Assembly (NCBI GenBank): GCA_900472785.1
Contig: UCJH01000020.1
Span: 2,388-66,387 of the forward strand
Source of the DNA: Hyphomicrobiales bacterium
GTDB taxonomy: Bacteria; Pseudomonadota; Alphaproteobacteria; Rhizobiales; Rhizobiaceae
Direction: 5' to 3'
Length of the DNA stretch: 64,000 nt
In this document: piece by piece, positions 17,592-28,125 of the stretch
Numbering within the stretch: the first letter of the stretch is position 1
How the letters are laid out: every line of letters starts with the position of its first letter
Translations under genes and position numbers: made by a program
The notes under the pieces: model-generated
Seen by the model: only the letters and a program-made list of their open reading frames with translations
The model's database searches: none
What the model was told of the DNA's origin: nothing

Positions 17592-18614
17592 ATGAGTGTT
17601 GGCCTGATCGCCCTTCTTGACGATATTGCCGCTTTGGCCAAGGTGGCCGCTGCGTCGCTGGACGATATTGCCACTCAAGCCGCCAAGGCCGGTGCGAAGG
17701 CGGCAGGCGTCGTCATCGACGATGCCGCCGTCACCCCGCGCTACGTCACCGGGTTCTCGGCTGCACGCGAATTGCCGATCATCGGCAGGATCGCGCTCGG
17801 TTCGCTGAAGAACAAGCTGCTGATCCTGCTCCCTGCCGCGCTGATCCTCAGTCTCGTTGCGCCGATGGCGATTACGCCGCTGCTGATGATCGGCGGGCTC
17901 TATCTGTGCTACGAGGGTGTGGAGAAGGTCTATGCCTTCGTTTTGCCGCATGCGGCTCATGCCCATGAATCGACGCTTGAAACGGCAAGCCTCGACCCAC
18001 AGTCGCTCGAAGACGAAAAGATTGCCGGTGCCATCAAGACCGATTTCATCCTTTCGGCCGAAATCATGGCGATCACCCTCAGCGCCGTGCCCTCCGGCAG
18101 CATCTTCACGCAAGCTCTGATCCTTGCCGTCGTCGGCATAGGCATAACGGTGGCGGTCTATGGCGGGGTGGCGCTGATCGTCAAGGCCGACGATCTCGGC
18201 CTGATGATGGCGCGCAGCGGAATGCGGCCACCAGTGGGCTCGTTGCTGCGAACCCTCGGCCGCGGGCTTGTGACCGGCATGCCCTATTTTCTGAAGGTCC
18301 TCGGTGTTGTCGGCACCGCGGCGATGATCTGGGTTGGCGGCGGCATCATCGTTCATGGGCTGGAGGCTTATGGTTTCGATGGTCTTGCGCATATCATCCA
18401 TGATGCCGGCGAGACGGCGTCGCATGCCGTTCCGTCTCTTGCGTCCGCCGTGCGCTGGATCGTCGAGGCGGCGGGTGCCGGTGTTGTCGGCATCGTCGCC
18501 GGTTTGATCGCCATCCCGGCGGCGAGCCACGGAATCTCGCCGATATGGCGTTTTCTCAAATCCGTTTTGCCGCGGCGCCGGCGCAAAACAGCGGTTGCTG
18601 AAGGCCGGGATTGA
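17592..18614 (+). CDS. DUF808 family inner-membrane protein (YedI-like)
   Basis: About 340 residues. It opens with MSVGLIALLDDIAALAK and DDIATQAAKAGAKAAGVVIDD, the hallmark of the DUF808/YedI family, followed by GVEKV and several hydrophobic segments (~70-110, 180-215, 235-275 and 290-325). The biochemical role of the family is unknown. ATG 17592 is preceded by CGGAGA. It stands alone between the lyase and the leucine cluster, with no sign of co-transcription. Confidence 0.88.
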   Translation: MSVGLIALLDDIAALAKVAAASLDDIATQAAKAGAKAAGVVIDDAAVTPRYVTGFSAARELPIIGRIALGSLKNKLLILLPAALILSLVAPMAITPLLMIGGLYLCYEGVEKVYAFVLPHAAHAHESTLETASLDPQSLEDEKIAGAIKTDFILSAEIMAITLSAVPSGSIFTQALILAVVGIGITVAVYGGVALIVKADDLGLMMARSGMRPPVGSLLRTLGRGLVTGMPYFLKVLGVVGTAAMIWVGGGIIVHGLEAYGFDGLAHIIHDAGETASHAVPSLASAVRWIVEAAGAGVVGIVAGLIAIPAASHGISPIWRFLKSVLPRRRRKTAVAEGRD

Positions 18615-18899
18615 GCCTGCGCCAGCCCCGTCCCCGGCTTGTACTCATTCCCAAAGCCCGCGCCGTTTCAAAAATCTGCAATGACGTCTTTGTCTGCATC
18701 GTGTTAGAACGAGCCACCAAACGGCTTTTTTGAGGAGATAAGCCATAGGTTTTCACCATCCGGACTTGGCTTCGTGGTCACCGTTGGCGATCGGGATTCC
18801 GGCCGGGCTCGACTATCCGTAAACCCGATATTTGTGCTGCTTTCCAGGATGCGGCTCTGAACGATCCGGGCAACGCGGTAGCTATCTGACGGAGGAGCA

Positions 18900-20045
18900 A
18901 TGTTCGATTTTTCACTGGGTGATACCGCCAACGCGATTCGGGACATGACTGCGAAATTTGCCGCCGACCGGATCGCGCCTATCGCCGCCGGAGTGGACGA
19001 AACCAACATGTTTCCGCGTCATCTCTGGCCCGAAATGGGTGCGCTTGGGCTTCACGGCATCACCGTTGAGGAAGAATTCGGTGGTTCGGGCCTTGGTTAC
19101 CTCGATCATGTCATCGCGATGGAAGAGATTTCCCGGGCGTCCGCCTCCGTCGGCTTGAGCTATGGCGCCCACTCGAACCTCTGTATCAACCAGATCCGCC
19201 GGTGGGCGACGACGGAACAGAAAAACAAGTATCTTCCAAGGCTGATCAGCGGAGAGCATGTGGGTTCGCTCGCCATGTCCGAGGCGGGCTCAGGTTCGGA
19301 CGTAGTTTCCATGCGCCTTGCGGCGATCCGGAAGGACGATCGCTACGTGCTGGACGGCACGAAGTTCTGGATTACCAATGCGCCGCAGGCCGACGTTCTG
19401 GTCGTCTACGCGAAGACGGCGCAGGATGCAGGCCCCAAAGGCATTTCAGCCTTCCTCGTCGAGAAAGGCACGCCGGGGTTCACCGTTTCCAAAAAGCTGG
19501 ACAAGATGGGCATGCGCGGCAGCGATACCGCGGAACTCGTTTTCCAGGATTGCGAAATACCGGCGGAGAACCTGATCGGCAAGGAAGGCGAAGGCGTCAG
19601 GATATTGATGTCGGGCCTCGACTACGAGCGCGCCGTTCTCGCCGGCGGTCCGTTGGGGATCATGCAGGCCTGTCTCGATGTCGTGCTTCCCTACGTCCGG
19701 GATCGCAAGCAGTTCGGCAGGCCGATCGGCGAGTTCCAGCTGATCCAGGCAAAGATCGCCGACATGTATGTCGCGCTCAACTCGGCAAGGTCCTATGTCT
19801 ATTCGGTTGCGCGCGCCTGCGACGAGGGCCGCACGACCCGCGCCGATGCGGCGGCGGCCATCCTGCTCGCAAGCCAGAATGCGGTGACCGTTTCGCTTGA
19901 AGCGGTGCAGGCTCTGGGCGGAGCGGGGTATACGAAGGAGTGGCCTGTGGAACGATATGTGCGGGATGCCAAGCTCTACGATATCGGGGCGGGCACCAAT
20001 GAAATCCGCAGATACCTCATCGGGCGGGAGCTGATCGGATCATGA
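18900..20045 (+). CDS. ivd: Isovaleryl-CoA dehydrogenase
   Basis: 381-residue FAD acyl-CoA dehydrogenase that oxidises isovaleryl-CoA to 3-methylcrotonyl-CoA in leucine catabolism. It shows the isovaleryl-type features: [13 protein letters not shown] near residue 87, the catalytic glutamate at Glu243 ([10 protein letters not shown]) on helix G, and glycine at the position where other acyl-CoA dehydrogenases carry the base ([11 protein letters not shown]). GGAGGAGCA precedes ATG 18900. Its TGA overlaps the ATG of the carboxylase beta gene, so this is the first gene of a five-gene coupled operon. Confidence 0.95.
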   Translation: MFDFSLGDTANAIRDMTAKFAADRIAPIAAGVDETNMFPRHLWPEMGALGLHGITVEEEFGGSGLGYLDHVIAMEEISRASASVGLSYGAHSNLCINQIRRWATTEQKNKYLPRLISGEHVGSLAMSEAGSGSDVVSMRLAAIRKDDRYVLDGTKFWITNAPQADVLVVYAKTAQDAGPKGISAFLVEKGTPGFTVSKKLDKMGMRGSDTAELVFQDCEIPAENLIGKEGEGVRILMSGLDYERAVLAGGPLGIMQACLDVVLPYVRDRKQFGRPIGEFQLIQAKIADMYVALNSARSYVYSVARACDEGRTTRADAAAAILLASQNAVTVSLEAVQALGGAGYTKEWPVERYVRDAKLYDIGAGTNEIRRYLIGRELIGS

Positions 20046-21652
20046 GCGTCATCAGGAGTGCACTGGACGCCACCGGACTGGAATTCGCGGCCAATCGCCA
20101 ACTCAATATCGAGCTGGTCGAGCAATTGCAGGAACACGTCTCTCTCTCACGCGGCGGAGGTGGTGAAAAAGCGGCGGCAAGGCACGCATCCAAAGGCAAG
20201 ATGCTACCGCGGGACCGGGTACAGGCATTGCTCGACATCGGCAGCCCGTTTCTCGAAATCGCTCCACTGGCTGCCAACGGAATGTATGATGGCGAGGCAC
20301 CGAGCGCCGGTGTCATCACCGGCATCGGGCGTGTTGCGGGACGTGAAGTGATGATCGTCGCGAACGATGCCACCGTCAAAGGCGGCGCGTACTTCCCGAT
20401 GACGGTAAAAAAGCACCTGAGAGCGCAGGAAATCGCGCTCCAGAACCATCTCCCTTGCATTTACCTGGTCGATAGCGGCGGCGCGAACCTGCCTCACCAG
20501 GCCGACGTCTTCCCGGACCGCGACCATTTCGGGGCTATTTTCTACAACCAGGCGCAGATGTCGTCCCAAGGCATCCCGCAGATCGCCTGCGTGATGGGAA
20601 GCTGCACGGCCGGCGGCGCCTATGTTCCGGCCATGTCGGACGAAACCGTGATCGTCCGCAACCAGGGAACCATCTTCCTCGCCGGCCCGCCGCTCGTGAA
20701 GGCAGCGACGGGCGAAGTGATCAGCGCGGAGGAACTCGGCGGTGCGGACACACATGGACGGAAATCCGGCGTCGTTGATCACGTGGCGGAAAACGACGAG
20801 CATGCGTTGCTGATCGTCAGGGACATCGTTCGGACGCTGAACAAGGTAAAATCGCCGGATATCGAATTGGCGGCGCCGCGCCCGCCGGTGCTCGATCCGG
20901 AAGAAATTTACGGCGTGATACCCTCCGATGTTCGATCACCCTATGATGTCCGCGAGGTCATCGGCCGCATCGTCGATGGTTCGGAAATGCATGAATTCAA
21001 GCCGCTTTATGGCACGACCCTTGTGTGCGGCTTTGCGCGCATCTGGGGTATTCCTGTCGCAATTCTGGCCAACAATGGCGTGCTTTTTTCCGAGAGTGCA
21101 GAGAAGGGCGCGCATTTCATCGAACTCGCCTGCCAGCGCAGGATCCCGCTTCTCTTCCTGCAGAACGTTTCCGGCTTCATGGTCGGTGGAAAATACGAAG
21201 CCGGCGGCATCGCAAAGGATGGCGCCAAGCTCGTCACCGCTGTTGCCACCGCAAGCGTGCCCAAGATAACCGTCCTCATCGGCGGAAGCTTCGGCGCCGG
21301 AAACTACGGCATGTGCGGCCGTGCGTACCGCCCGCGGTTCCTCTTCACCTGGCCGAACAGTCGCATCAGCGTCATGGGCGGCGAACAGGCTGCCTCCGTG
21401 CTCGCCACCATCAAGCGGGACGCCATGGAGGCGAGGGGCGAAAGCTGGGCCGTAGAAGACGAGGATGCTTTTAAGGCGCCGATCAGGGACCGGTACGAGA
21501 CGGAGGGGAGCCCCTACTTCGCGACGGCAAGGCTCTGGGATGACGGGATCATCGACCCGCTGCAGACCAGGGATGTGCTGGGATTGGCCTTCTCGACGAC
21601 ATTGAACGCGCCCATCCCGCCAACCCCGCGCTTCGGCGTCTTCAGAATGTAG
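20042..21652 (+). CDS. mccB: Methylcrotonyl-CoA carboxylase beta subunit (carboxyltransferase)
   Basis: 536 residues with the tandem crotonase-like N and C carboxyltransferase domains of acyl-CoA carboxylases. [20 protein letters not shown] and [15 protein letters not shown] are typical of methylcrotonyl-CoA carboxylase, and [16 protein letters not shown] is the conserved C-domain loop. It transfers CO2 from biotin to 3-methylcrotonyl-CoA. Translation is coupled to isovaleryl-CoA dehydrogenase (ATGA overlap), and the alpha subunit follows. Confidence 0.96.
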   Translation: MSVIRSALDATGLEFAANRQLNIELVEQLQEHVSLSRGGGGEKAAARHASKGKMLPRDRVQALLDIGSPFLEIAPLAANGMYDGEAPSAGVITGIGRVAGREVMIVANDATVKGGAYFPMTVKKHLRAQEIALQNHLPCIYLVDSGGANLPHQADVFPDRDHFGAIFYNQAQMSSQGIPQIACVMGSCTAGGAYVPAMSDETVIVRNQGTIFLAGPPLVKAATGEVISAEELGGADTHGRKSGVVDHVAENDEHALLIVRDIVRTLNKVKSPDIELAAPRPPVLDPEEIYGVIPSDVRSPYDVREVIGRIVDGSEMHEFKPLYGTTLVCGFARIWGIPVAILANNGVLFSESAEKGAHFIELACQRRIPLLFLQNVSGFMVGGKYEAGGIAKDGAKLVTAVATASVPKITVLIGGSFGAGNYGMCGRAYRPRFLFTWPNSRISVMGGEQAASVLATIKRDAMEARGESWAVEDEDAFKAPIRDRYETEGSPYFATARLWDDGIIDPLQTRDVLGLAFSTTLNAPIPPTPRFGVFRM

Positions 21653-21665
21653 GGTGAGAATGTTC

Positions 21666-23531
21666 ATGCTGGAAAGTCTGCTGATTGCCAATCGCGGCGA
21701 AATCGCCCGCCGGATCATCCGGACGGCACGACGAATGGGGATTCGAACCATTGCCGTCTATTCGGAAGCGGATGCAGGACTGCCGTTCGTCCGGGAGGCC
21801 GACGAGGCCGTTTTCATCGGTCCGTCGCCGGCGCGGGACAGCTATCTGCGCCAGGACAAGATCATCGACGCAGCCTTGCAGACGGGAGCATCGGCCATTC
21901 ATCCCGGTTATGGTTTTCTGTCGGAAAACGCCGAATTTGCGGAGGCCGTTCAGGCAGCCGGTATTGTCTGGGTTGGCGCGCCGCCCGCCTCCATCAGGGC
22001 GATGGGCCTCAAGGACGCCGCCAAGCAGCTGATGATCGAGGCCGGCGTTCCGGTCACGCCGGGATATATGGGCGCCGACCAGTCGTTTGAACGGCTGCGG
22101 CAGGAGGCCGAGATTATCGGCTATCCGGTGCTCATAAAGGCAGTCGCAGGCGGCGGCGGCAAGGGAATGCGGCGGGTGGATGTCGCGAGCGATTTCGTCG
22201 AGAATCTCGAATCCTGTCGGAGGGAAGCAAAGGCGTCGTTCGGCGACGATCGGGTCCTCATCGAAAAATACATTCTCAATCCGCGCCATATCGAAGTTCA
22301 GATATTTGCGGACATGCAGGGGAACTGCGTCCACCTGTTCGAACGGGATTGCTCCGTCCAGCGCCGGCACCAGAAGGTGATCGAGGAAGCGCCGGCACCG
22401 GGCATGGACGAGAGAACCCGAGAAACGATATGCCGGGCCGCGGTGCGCGCCGCGCAGGCCGTATCCTATGTCGGCGCCGGAACGATCGAGTTCATTGCGG
22501 ATTCGTCCGAGGGTTTGCGTGCCGATCGCATCTGGTTCATGGAAATGAACACCCGCCTTCAGGTGGAGCATCCGGTGACCGAGGCCATTACGGGGCAGGA
22601 TCTGGTGCAATGGCAGCTCGATGTCGCCGCGGGCAAGCCACTTCCGAAGACACAGGATGAACTGCGGATCAGGGGATGGGCCGTCGAAGGCCGCCTTTAT
22701 GCGGAGAATCCGGCCGTTGGTTATCTGCCATCGACCGGCTACCTCGATCATCTGCGCCTGCCCGGCGATATCCGGGTCGATAGCGGTGTGGAGCAAGGCG
22801 ACGAGATCACCTCCTTCTATGATCCGATGATCGCGAAACTGATCGCCTATGCGCCGGATCGCGAAACGGCACTTGCACGGCTGTCGGCATCCTGCGAGCG
22901 GGTCGAAATCTGGCCCGTGAAATCCAATGCGAACCTTCTCGCCAAAATCGCATCGGATCCGGATTTTATTGCGGGTGCGGTCGATACGGGTTTTCTCGAA
23001 CGGCATGACACCCGTCTCGTAACAAAGGCTCCGGACGAACGCGCTGGCGCGCTGGCGTTTTCCGCCTTGACGCGCAAGCTCCCTGAAGATCCATGGAACG
23101 CGCTCCCGGGCTTCCGCGTCGCCGCGAACCGGGATTTTCGCGCCAGACTGTCCGTCGGAGGCCACGCCATGTGGGCGGACGGGGTTGGCGATACCTCGGC
23201 GTCTTCTTCGTTCATCGACGGATCGCGTGTTCTGTTCGAGCGCGGGAACGCCTGGGAAATACGGGAGCTTTCCACGGAAACAGCTCATGCCGCATCCACC
23301 GCGACAGACGGGTCGGTGCTGTCGCCGATGCCGGGTCTGATTACGTTTGTCGATGCGGAGCCGAACCAGAGAGTTGCCAAGGGAGACCGCCTGGTCGTCG
23401 TCGAGGCGATGAAGATGGAGCACACGCTGCGCGCGCCGTTCGACGGTGTCGTGGATGCCGTCAAGGTCTCGGTCGGAACGAAAGTCACCGAAGGGCAGAC
23501 GGCGGTGATTGTCAGAAGCGGAGAGGACTGA
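21666..23531 (+). CDS. mccA: Methylcrotonyl-CoA carboxylase alpha subunit (biotin carboxylase plus BCCP)
   Basis: About 621 residues: biotin carboxylase domain (MLESLLIANRGEIARRIIRTA, ATP-grasp GGGGKGMR, EMNTRLQVEHPVTE), a linker, and a C-terminal biotinyl domain with VVEAMKMEHTL, in which Lys583 is biotinylated. It carboxylates biotin with bicarbonate and ATP for the beta subunit. ATG 21666 gives the family-standard N-terminus with GGTGAG upstream; GTG 21654 and ATG 21660 are possible. The stop overlaps the next start (TGATG). Confidence 0.96.
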   Translation: MLESLLIANRGEIARRIIRTARRMGIRTIAVYSEADAGLPFVREADEAVFIGPSPARDSYLRQDKIIDAALQTGASAIHPGYGFLSENAEFAEAVQAAGIVWVGAPPASIRAMGLKDAAKQLMIEAGVPVTPGYMGADQSFERLRQEAEIIGYPVLIKAVAGGGGKGMRRVDVASDFVENLESCRREAKASFGDDRVLIEKYILNPRHIEVQIFADMQGNCVHLFERDCSVQRRHQKVIEEAPAPGMDERTRETICRAAVRAAQAVSYVGAGTIEFIADSSEGLRADRIWFMEMNTRLQVEHPVTEAITGQDLVQWQLDVAAGKPLPKTQDELRIRGWAVEGRLYAENPAVGYLPSTGYLDHLRLPGDIRVDSGVEQGDEITSFYDPMIAKLIAYAPDRETALARLSASCERVEIWPVKSNANLLAKIASDPDFIAGAVDTGFLERHDTRLVTKAPDERAGALAFSALTRKLPEDPWNALPGFRVAANRDFRARLSVGGHAMWADGVGDTSASSSFIDGSRVLFERGNAWEIRELSTETAHAASTATDGSVLSPMPGLITFVDAEPNQRVAKGDRLVVVEAMKMEHTLRAPFDGVVDAVKVSVGTKVTEGQTAVIVRSGED

Positions 23532-23983
23532 TGGCTGGCAGATATTTTGAGGACTGGAAAATCGGCGATTGCCTTGTTCACGAGATCAGGCGAACGGTAA
23601 CCGAAACGGACAATCTGTTGTTCACGACTTTGTCCCACAATCCTCAACCGTTGCATCTCGATGCCGAATACGCGGCTGGAACCGAATTTGGCAGGATCGT
23701 CGTCAACGGCACATTCACCTTTGCCCTGACCATCGGCCTTTCGGTTGGCGACACGACGCTGGGTACGCTTGTCGCCAATCTTGGCTACGACAAGGTGACG
23801 ATGCCGAAACCCGTCTTCATCGGCGATACGCTGCACACGGAAACCGAGACCGTCGAGCTTCGCCCCTCGAAGTCCCGGCCGGAGGCAGGGATCGTCACAT
23901 TTCGGCATACGACCATCAACCAGCGCGACGAAGCGGTTTGCCAATGCCTCAGGACGGCATTGATCAAAAGGAAGCCGCGATGA
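23531..23983 (+). CDS. MaoC-family hot-dog dehydratase/hydratase
   Basis: 150 residues with a single MaoC hot-dog domain. It shows MAGRYFEDWKIGD, the active-site stretch LSHNPQPLHLDAEYA (Asp/His hydratase dyad) and VNGTFTFALTIGLSVGDTTLGT. Family members hydrate enoyl-CoA thioesters, including mesaconyl-CoA-like branched substrates. In leucine operons the next step, hydration of 3-methylglutaconyl-CoA, is normally done by the crotonase-fold LiuC, which is absent here, so this protein may replace it. It overlaps both neighbours (TGATG and ATGA), which argues for co-function. Confidence 0.85.
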   Translation: MAGRYFEDWKIGDCLVHEIRRTVTETDNLLFTTLSHNPQPLHLDAEYAAGTEFGRIVVNGTFTFALTIGLSVGDTTLGTLVANLGYDKVTMPKPVFIGDTLHTETETVELRPSKSRPEAGIVTFRHTTINQRDEAVCQCLRTALIKRKPR

Positions 23984-24834
23984 ACCTGCGCTCTCTGCTG
24001 TTCGTTCCCGGCGATCGTCCGGAGCGATTCGAAAAAGCCGAAAACTCCGGTGCAGACGCCATCATCATCGACATGGAAGACTCGGTGTCCCCGGCAAACA
24101 AGGCGAAAGCGCGGGAGGCCGTCGCCTCATACGCCGCCAGCCGCCAAGCCGTGGCGGCGCTGTTCATTCGCATCAACCCGTTGACCTCGCATCAACTTGA
24201 CGAAGATATCAATGTCGTCCGCGCGGCGAGGCCGGATGGCGTCGTGCTTCCCAAATGCGAAGGGGGGGAAACGGTGGTTATGCTGTCGGAACGGCTCGAT
24301 GCTGCGGGTTGCGCAGCGACGACGATCCTGCCGATTGCCACCGAAACGCCGTCGGCCATCTTCAAGCTCGGCAGTTTCGGCGCGGTCAAGGACAGAATCT
24401 GCGGGCTTACCTGGGGCGCCGAAGACCTCCCGGCTGCGATAGGCGCCGCCACGTCACGCGAAATCGACGGCCGTTACACAGCGCCCTACGAAATGGTCAG
24501 GTCACTGGCGCTGTTTGCTGCCCACGCTGCAGGCGTGCAGGCGATCGAGACGGTCTTTCCGGACCTTCGCAATCCGGAGGCCCTTCGTGCCTACGCCGAA
24601 AGGGGCCGGCGCGACGGCTTTACGGGAATGATGGCCATTCACCCAGATCAGGTGCCCATCATCAACGAAGCTTTCATGCCTGATGATGCGGAGATCGCAA
24701 AAGCGCAAGCCGTTGTCGAAGCATTTCAGGCCAATCCCGGAGCAGGTGTCATCGAACTGGACGGGCGAATGCTCGACTTGCCGCATCTGAAGGCCGCGAT
24801 GCAGGTTCTGTCGATCGGGAAGCGGGCACGCTGA
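23980..24834 (+). CDS. CitE/HpcH-family CoA lyase
   Basis: 284-residue TIM-barrel lyase of the HpcH/HpaI-CitE family. MNLRSLLFVPGDRPERFEKA opens the protein; IIDMEDSV carries acidic residues near the Mg site; TETPSAIFKLGSF and LTWGAEDLPAAIGA follow. Relatives cleave citryl-, malyl-, methylmalyl- or citramalyl-CoA. In the leucine pathway the final C-C cleavage of HMG-CoA is usually done by the unrelated LiuE lyase, which is missing here. This gene is the last of the coupled operon and could supply that step or a related one. Confidence 0.87.
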   Translation: MNLRSLLFVPGDRPERFEKAENSGADAIIIDMEDSVSPANKAKAREAVASYAASRQAVAALFIRINPLTSHQLDEDINVVRAARPDGVVLPKCEGGETVVMLSERLDAAGCAATTILPIATETPSAIFKLGSFGAVKDRICGLTWGAEDLPAAIGAATSREIDGRYTAPYEMVRSLALFAAHAAGVQAIETVFPDLRNPEALRAYAERGRRDGFTGMMAIHPDQVPIINEAFMPDDAEIAKAQAVVEAFQANPGAGVIELDGRMLDLPHLKAAMQVLSIGKRAR

Positions 24835-24908
24835 TACAACTGAAGCGCGACAGCGATCGGCCGACCGCAATCCCGCTCCCAGCTTCGCGATGTTTGATCG
24901 TTGCTTGG

Positions 24909-25931
24909 CTAGGGCGCCGCTTGTTTGCCTGCGGATGCAGCGGTCTCTCGCCTGAAGGCGCTCGGGCTCTTTGTCGTCCATTTGCGGAAAGCACGATGAA
25001 ACGCGCTGGGTTCGGAATAGCCGAGTTGGGTTGCGATGTCGCTGACACTGCCTTTGCCCTGAAGCAACAACTCAATGGCAAGACCGCGGCGGATTTCGTC
25101 CTTGATCGCGGCGTAACTTTGCCCTTCCGCCTGCAGCCGGTGGCGAAGGGTCGAGGACGACATTCGCATCTGCATGGCAAGATCGCTGAGGCTCGACCAG
25201 GCGGAAGGTGCAGTCTGGCGCAAGCGCTGGCGCACGCTGGCGGCCAGACCGGCGTCATAGCGGTACCGCACAAGAATATTGGCAGGTGCGCCGCGAAGAA
25301 ATTGCTTCAAGGCCTGTTCTGTTCGCGCGATGGGCAGCTTGAGTACGGTGCGATCGAAAGCGAGGCGGCTGACAGGGTGAGAAAACCGGACCGGAGCGCC
25401 AAAAAAAAGGCGGTAATCCGCGCCTTGTCGCGGCTCGGCGCAGCGGAAATCCACGCTGCGGATCGGAATGCGCCGGCCGACCAGCCAGCAGGCGATACCG
25501 TGCAGCAGGATCCAGTAGGTCCGGTAGGCAAAGGCAGAGCGGGCCTCGCCCTTGTCCGTCAGCACGATCTCGGCCAGCCCGTCGCGGATGACAAGTTCGC
25601 CGGTCGGATCTTCGAGCACGATGCCGAGAAATCGCAAGGCGCGGCGTAGCGCCTGTTCCAGGGTCTTTGCATGCAGCACGCAGTGGCAAAGCAGCGTGAA
25701 GCTGCCGCTGCGCATCGGCCGCTCGCCCATGCCGAAGAACTCGTCATCGACCTCGGCCGCGACGGCGAGCCACAGAGCGCCGTAAGTCTCGGCGGAAATC
25801 GGCCTGTCGACCATGGGCGGCAAACCCAGCGACGCCAGAACCGGCGCCGTCGGCTTGCCCCGGCGGTGCAGGCAGTCGAGTGCTTCCTCGACGAAGGAGG
25901 GCGAGATCATGCGCCGGTCGGCATCGGTCAT
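24909..25931 (-). CDS. AraC-family transcriptional regulator
   Basis: 340 residues. An N-terminal arabinose-binding-domain-like sensor (~15-210) is followed by two C-terminal AraC helix-turn-helix motifs (~240-330), with [29 protein letters not shown] as the second. GAGGACC precedes ATG 25931. It is divergent from the large branched-chain amino-acid operon starting at 26128 and is the obvious candidate activator for it, perhaps responding to a branched 2-oxoacid or acyl-CoA. It converges with the CitE-type gene. Confidence 0.92.
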   Translation of the reverse strand: MTDADRRMISPSFVEEALDCLHRRGKPTAPVLASLGLPPMVDRPISAETYGALWLAVAAEVDDEFFGMGERPMRSGSFTLLCHCVLHAKTLEQALRRALRFLGIVLEDPTGELVIRDGLAEIVLTDKGEARSAFAYRTYWILLHGIACWLVGRRIPIRSVDFRCAEPRQGADYRLFFGAPVRFSHPVSRLAFDRTVLKLPIARTEQALKQFLRGAPANILVRYRYDAGLAASVRQRLRQTAPSAWSSLSDLAMQMRMSSSTLRHRLQAEGQSYAAIKDEIRRGLAIELLLQGKGSVSDIATQLGYSEPSAFHRAFRKWTTKSPSAFRRETAASAGKQAAP

Positions 25932-26127
25932 CGATGGTCCTCAAGTGGCAAAAGTGGCCGAAAAAGGAAAGACACTTCTGTCATCGCTTGCAATATCGCA
26001 CCGGCGTAGACTTCGGCAAGATGATACGGCTGAAAAGCCGATAGCTTCGATTAAACGCGGCAGGGGAGGGCTGTATGAGGAATCAAAGAATATCGTCCGC
26101 ACGTCGCCTGGCAGAGACCGGTTTGCC

Positions 26128-26895
26128 ATGCTGATCGCCGGCAAGGTTTTTGTGGTCACGGGTGGCGGGTCAGGCCTCGGTGCTGCTGTCGCCCGCCGGC
26201 TGGTCGAGGCCGGTGCCAAAATTGTCGTCGCCGATGTCAACAGCGAAGCAGGCGGGCAGGTGGCTGCCGCATTGGAAGCAAGCGCGTGCTTCGTGCGCAC
26301 GGATGTCACCAGCGAAGCAGACGGGCGTGCGGCGGTCGATGCAGCGCTGGAAACCTTTGGACACCTGCATGGACTTGTGAATTGCGCGGGTATCGCACCC
26401 AGCGAAAAAGTTCTTGGGCGCGACGGTCCCCATCGTCTGGACAGTTTTGCCCGTGCCATCGGCATCAATCTCGTCGGATCCTTCAACATGATCCGTCTGG
26501 CTGCCGCCGCAATCCAGAAAGAGGAACCGGACGACGAAGGCGAGCGCGGCGTCATCATAAACACGGCCTCTGTCGCAGCCTTCGACGGGCAGATCGGGCA
26601 GGCTGCCTATGCCGCTTCCAAGGGCGGCGTCGTCGGCATGACGCTGCCGATTGCCCGCGAACTTGCCCGCCATGGCATCCGCGTCGTCACGATCGCGCCC
26701 GGAATTTTCGAAACGCCGATGATGGCAGGCATGCCGCCGGAGACGCAGGAAGCCCTTGGCAAGAGTGTGCCCTTTCCGCCGCGTCTCGGCCGCCCCGATG
26801 AATTTGCCGCATTGGTGCGCCATATCTGTGAGAACAGCATGCTGAACGGCGAAGTCATCCGTCTTGACGGCGCGCTGCGCATGGCGCCGCGATGA
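26128..26895 (+). CDS. Short-chain dehydrogenase, 2-methyl-3-hydroxybutyryl-CoA dehydrogenase type (HSD10-like)
   Basis: 255-residue classical SDR. It has nucleotide motif VTGGGSGLG (residues 10-18), catalytic Tyr161 and Lys165 (YAASKGG), and [14 protein letters not shown]. The closest pattern is HSD17B10, which oxidises 2-methyl-3-hydroxybutyryl-CoA in isoleucine catabolism. The thiolase that would act next is 18 bases downstream, in keeping with that role. ATG 26128 is chosen because upstream sequence does not fit the SDR N-terminus; its ribosome site is weak. Confidence 0.9.
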   Translation: MLIAGKVFVVTGGGSGLGAAVARRLVEAGAKIVVADVNSEAGGQVAAALEASACFVRTDVTSEADGRAAVDAALETFGHLHGLVNCAGIAPSEKVLGRDGPHRLDSFARAIGINLVGSFNMIRLAAAAIQKEEPDDEGERGVIINTASVAAFDGQIGQAAYAASKGGVVGMTLPIARELARHGIRVVTIAPGIFETPMMAGMPPETQEALGKSVPFPPRLGRPDEFAALVRHICENSMLNGEVIRLDGALRMAPR

Positions 26896-26913
26896 TGCGG
26901 TTCGGAGGTTGAA

Positions 26914-28101
26914 ATGACAGCGCATGATCCCATTGTCATTGTCGGTTCGGCCCGCACGCCCATTGGCGGGTTCCAGGGCGATTTGAATGATGTAGCAGCG
27001 TCTCAGCTTGGCGCAGCCGCCATTCGCGCGGCCCTGGAGCGCAGTGGAGTCGCTCCGGAGGCGGTGGAGGAAGTCGTCTTCGGCTGCGTTTTGCCGGCAG
27101 GGCAGGGGCAGGCGCCGGCGCGCCAAGCGGCGATCGGCGCAGGGCTGCCCTTCGCGACAGGCGCCACCACCGTCAACAAGATGTGCGGCTCGGGCATGAA
27201 GGCGGTCATGCTGGCCCACGACCTGATCGCGGCTGGCAGTGCCAATGTCGCTGTTGCCGGCGGAATGGAAAGCATGAGCAATGCGCCCTATCTGCTCGAT
27301 CGTGCGCGCGGCGGCTATCGGCTCGGCCACGGCCGGATCATCGACCACATGTTCCTCGACGGGCTGGAGGATGCCTATGACAAGGGCAGGTTGATGGGCA
27401 CATTTGCCGAGGATTGCGCCGAAGCCTATCAGTTCACCCGCCCCGCCCAAGACGATTTTGCCGTGACCTCGCTGACCCGCGCGCAGAAAGCGATCCACGA
27501 GGGCTTTTTCGATCCTGAAATGACGCCTGTGCCGGTAAAGACCGGGAAGACGGAGCAGGTGGTCAGCCGCGACGAGCAGCCGGGAAAGGCGCGGCTCGAA
27601 AAAATCCCGACCCTGAAACCCGCTTTCCGCGAAAACGGCACGGTGACGGCCGCCAATGCCAGTTCGATTTCCGACGGCGCGGCGGCGCTGGTGCTGATGC
27701 GCCGCTCCGAGGCCGAGCGTCGAGGCGTGGCACCGCTTGCCACCATCATCGGCCACTCGACCCATGCGCAGGCACCCAACCTGTTTGCAACGGCGCCGAT
27801 TGGCGCACTGAAAAAGCTGAGCGAGCGAACAGGATGGGATCTCAAGGATGTCGATCTGTTCGAGATCAACGAGGCCTTCGCCGTCGTCGCCATGGCGGCG
27901 ATGCGCGATCTTGACCTGCCGCATGATGCAGTCAACGTCCATGGCGGTGCCTGCGCGCTCGGCCACCCGATCGGCGCATCCGGCGCCCGCGTCATCGTCA
28001 CACTGTTGGCAGCTCTCGAGCGATACGATCTGAAACGTGGCATGGCCACGCTCTGCATCGGCGGCGGCGAGGCGACGGCCATCGCGGTCGAGCGGCACTG
28101 A
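26914..28101 (+). CDS. Acetyl-CoA acyltransferase (thiolase)
   Basis: 395 residues. The acyl-binding cysteine is Cys91 (NKMCGSGMKAV), the C-terminal His motif is NVHGGACALGHPIGASG, and the terminal Cys motif is LCIGGGEATA. GGAGGTTGAA gives an excellent ribosome site. In this operon it probably splits 2-methylacetoacetyl-CoA into acetyl-CoA and propionyl-CoA (isoleucine branch); acetoacetyl-CoA is another possible substrate. Confidence 0.94.
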   Translation: MTAHDPIVIVGSARTPIGGFQGDLNDVAASQLGAAAIRAALERSGVAPEAVEEVVFGCVLPAGQGQAPARQAAIGAGLPFATGATTVNKMCGSGMKAVMLAHDLIAAGSANVAVAGGMESMSNAPYLLDRARGGYRLGHGRIIDHMFLDGLEDAYDKGRLMGTFAEDCAEAYQFTRPAQDDFAVTSLTRAQKAIHEGFFDPEMTPVPVKTGKTEQVVSRDEQPGKARLEKIPTLKPAFRENGTVTAANASSISDGAAALVLMRRSEAERRGVAPLATIIGHSTHAQAPNLFATAPIGALKKLSERTGWDLKDVDLFEINEAFAVVAMAAMRDLDLPHDAVNVHGGACALGHPIGASGARVIVTLLAALERYDLKRGMATLCIGGGEATAIAVERH

Positions 28102-28125
28102 ACGGCTTTTGGGAGGAGGCCGCTT

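Noticed and set aside
21642-23423. Long minus-strand open frame opposite mccA
   Set aside because: Antisense shadow of the biotin carboxylase gene; no family features.
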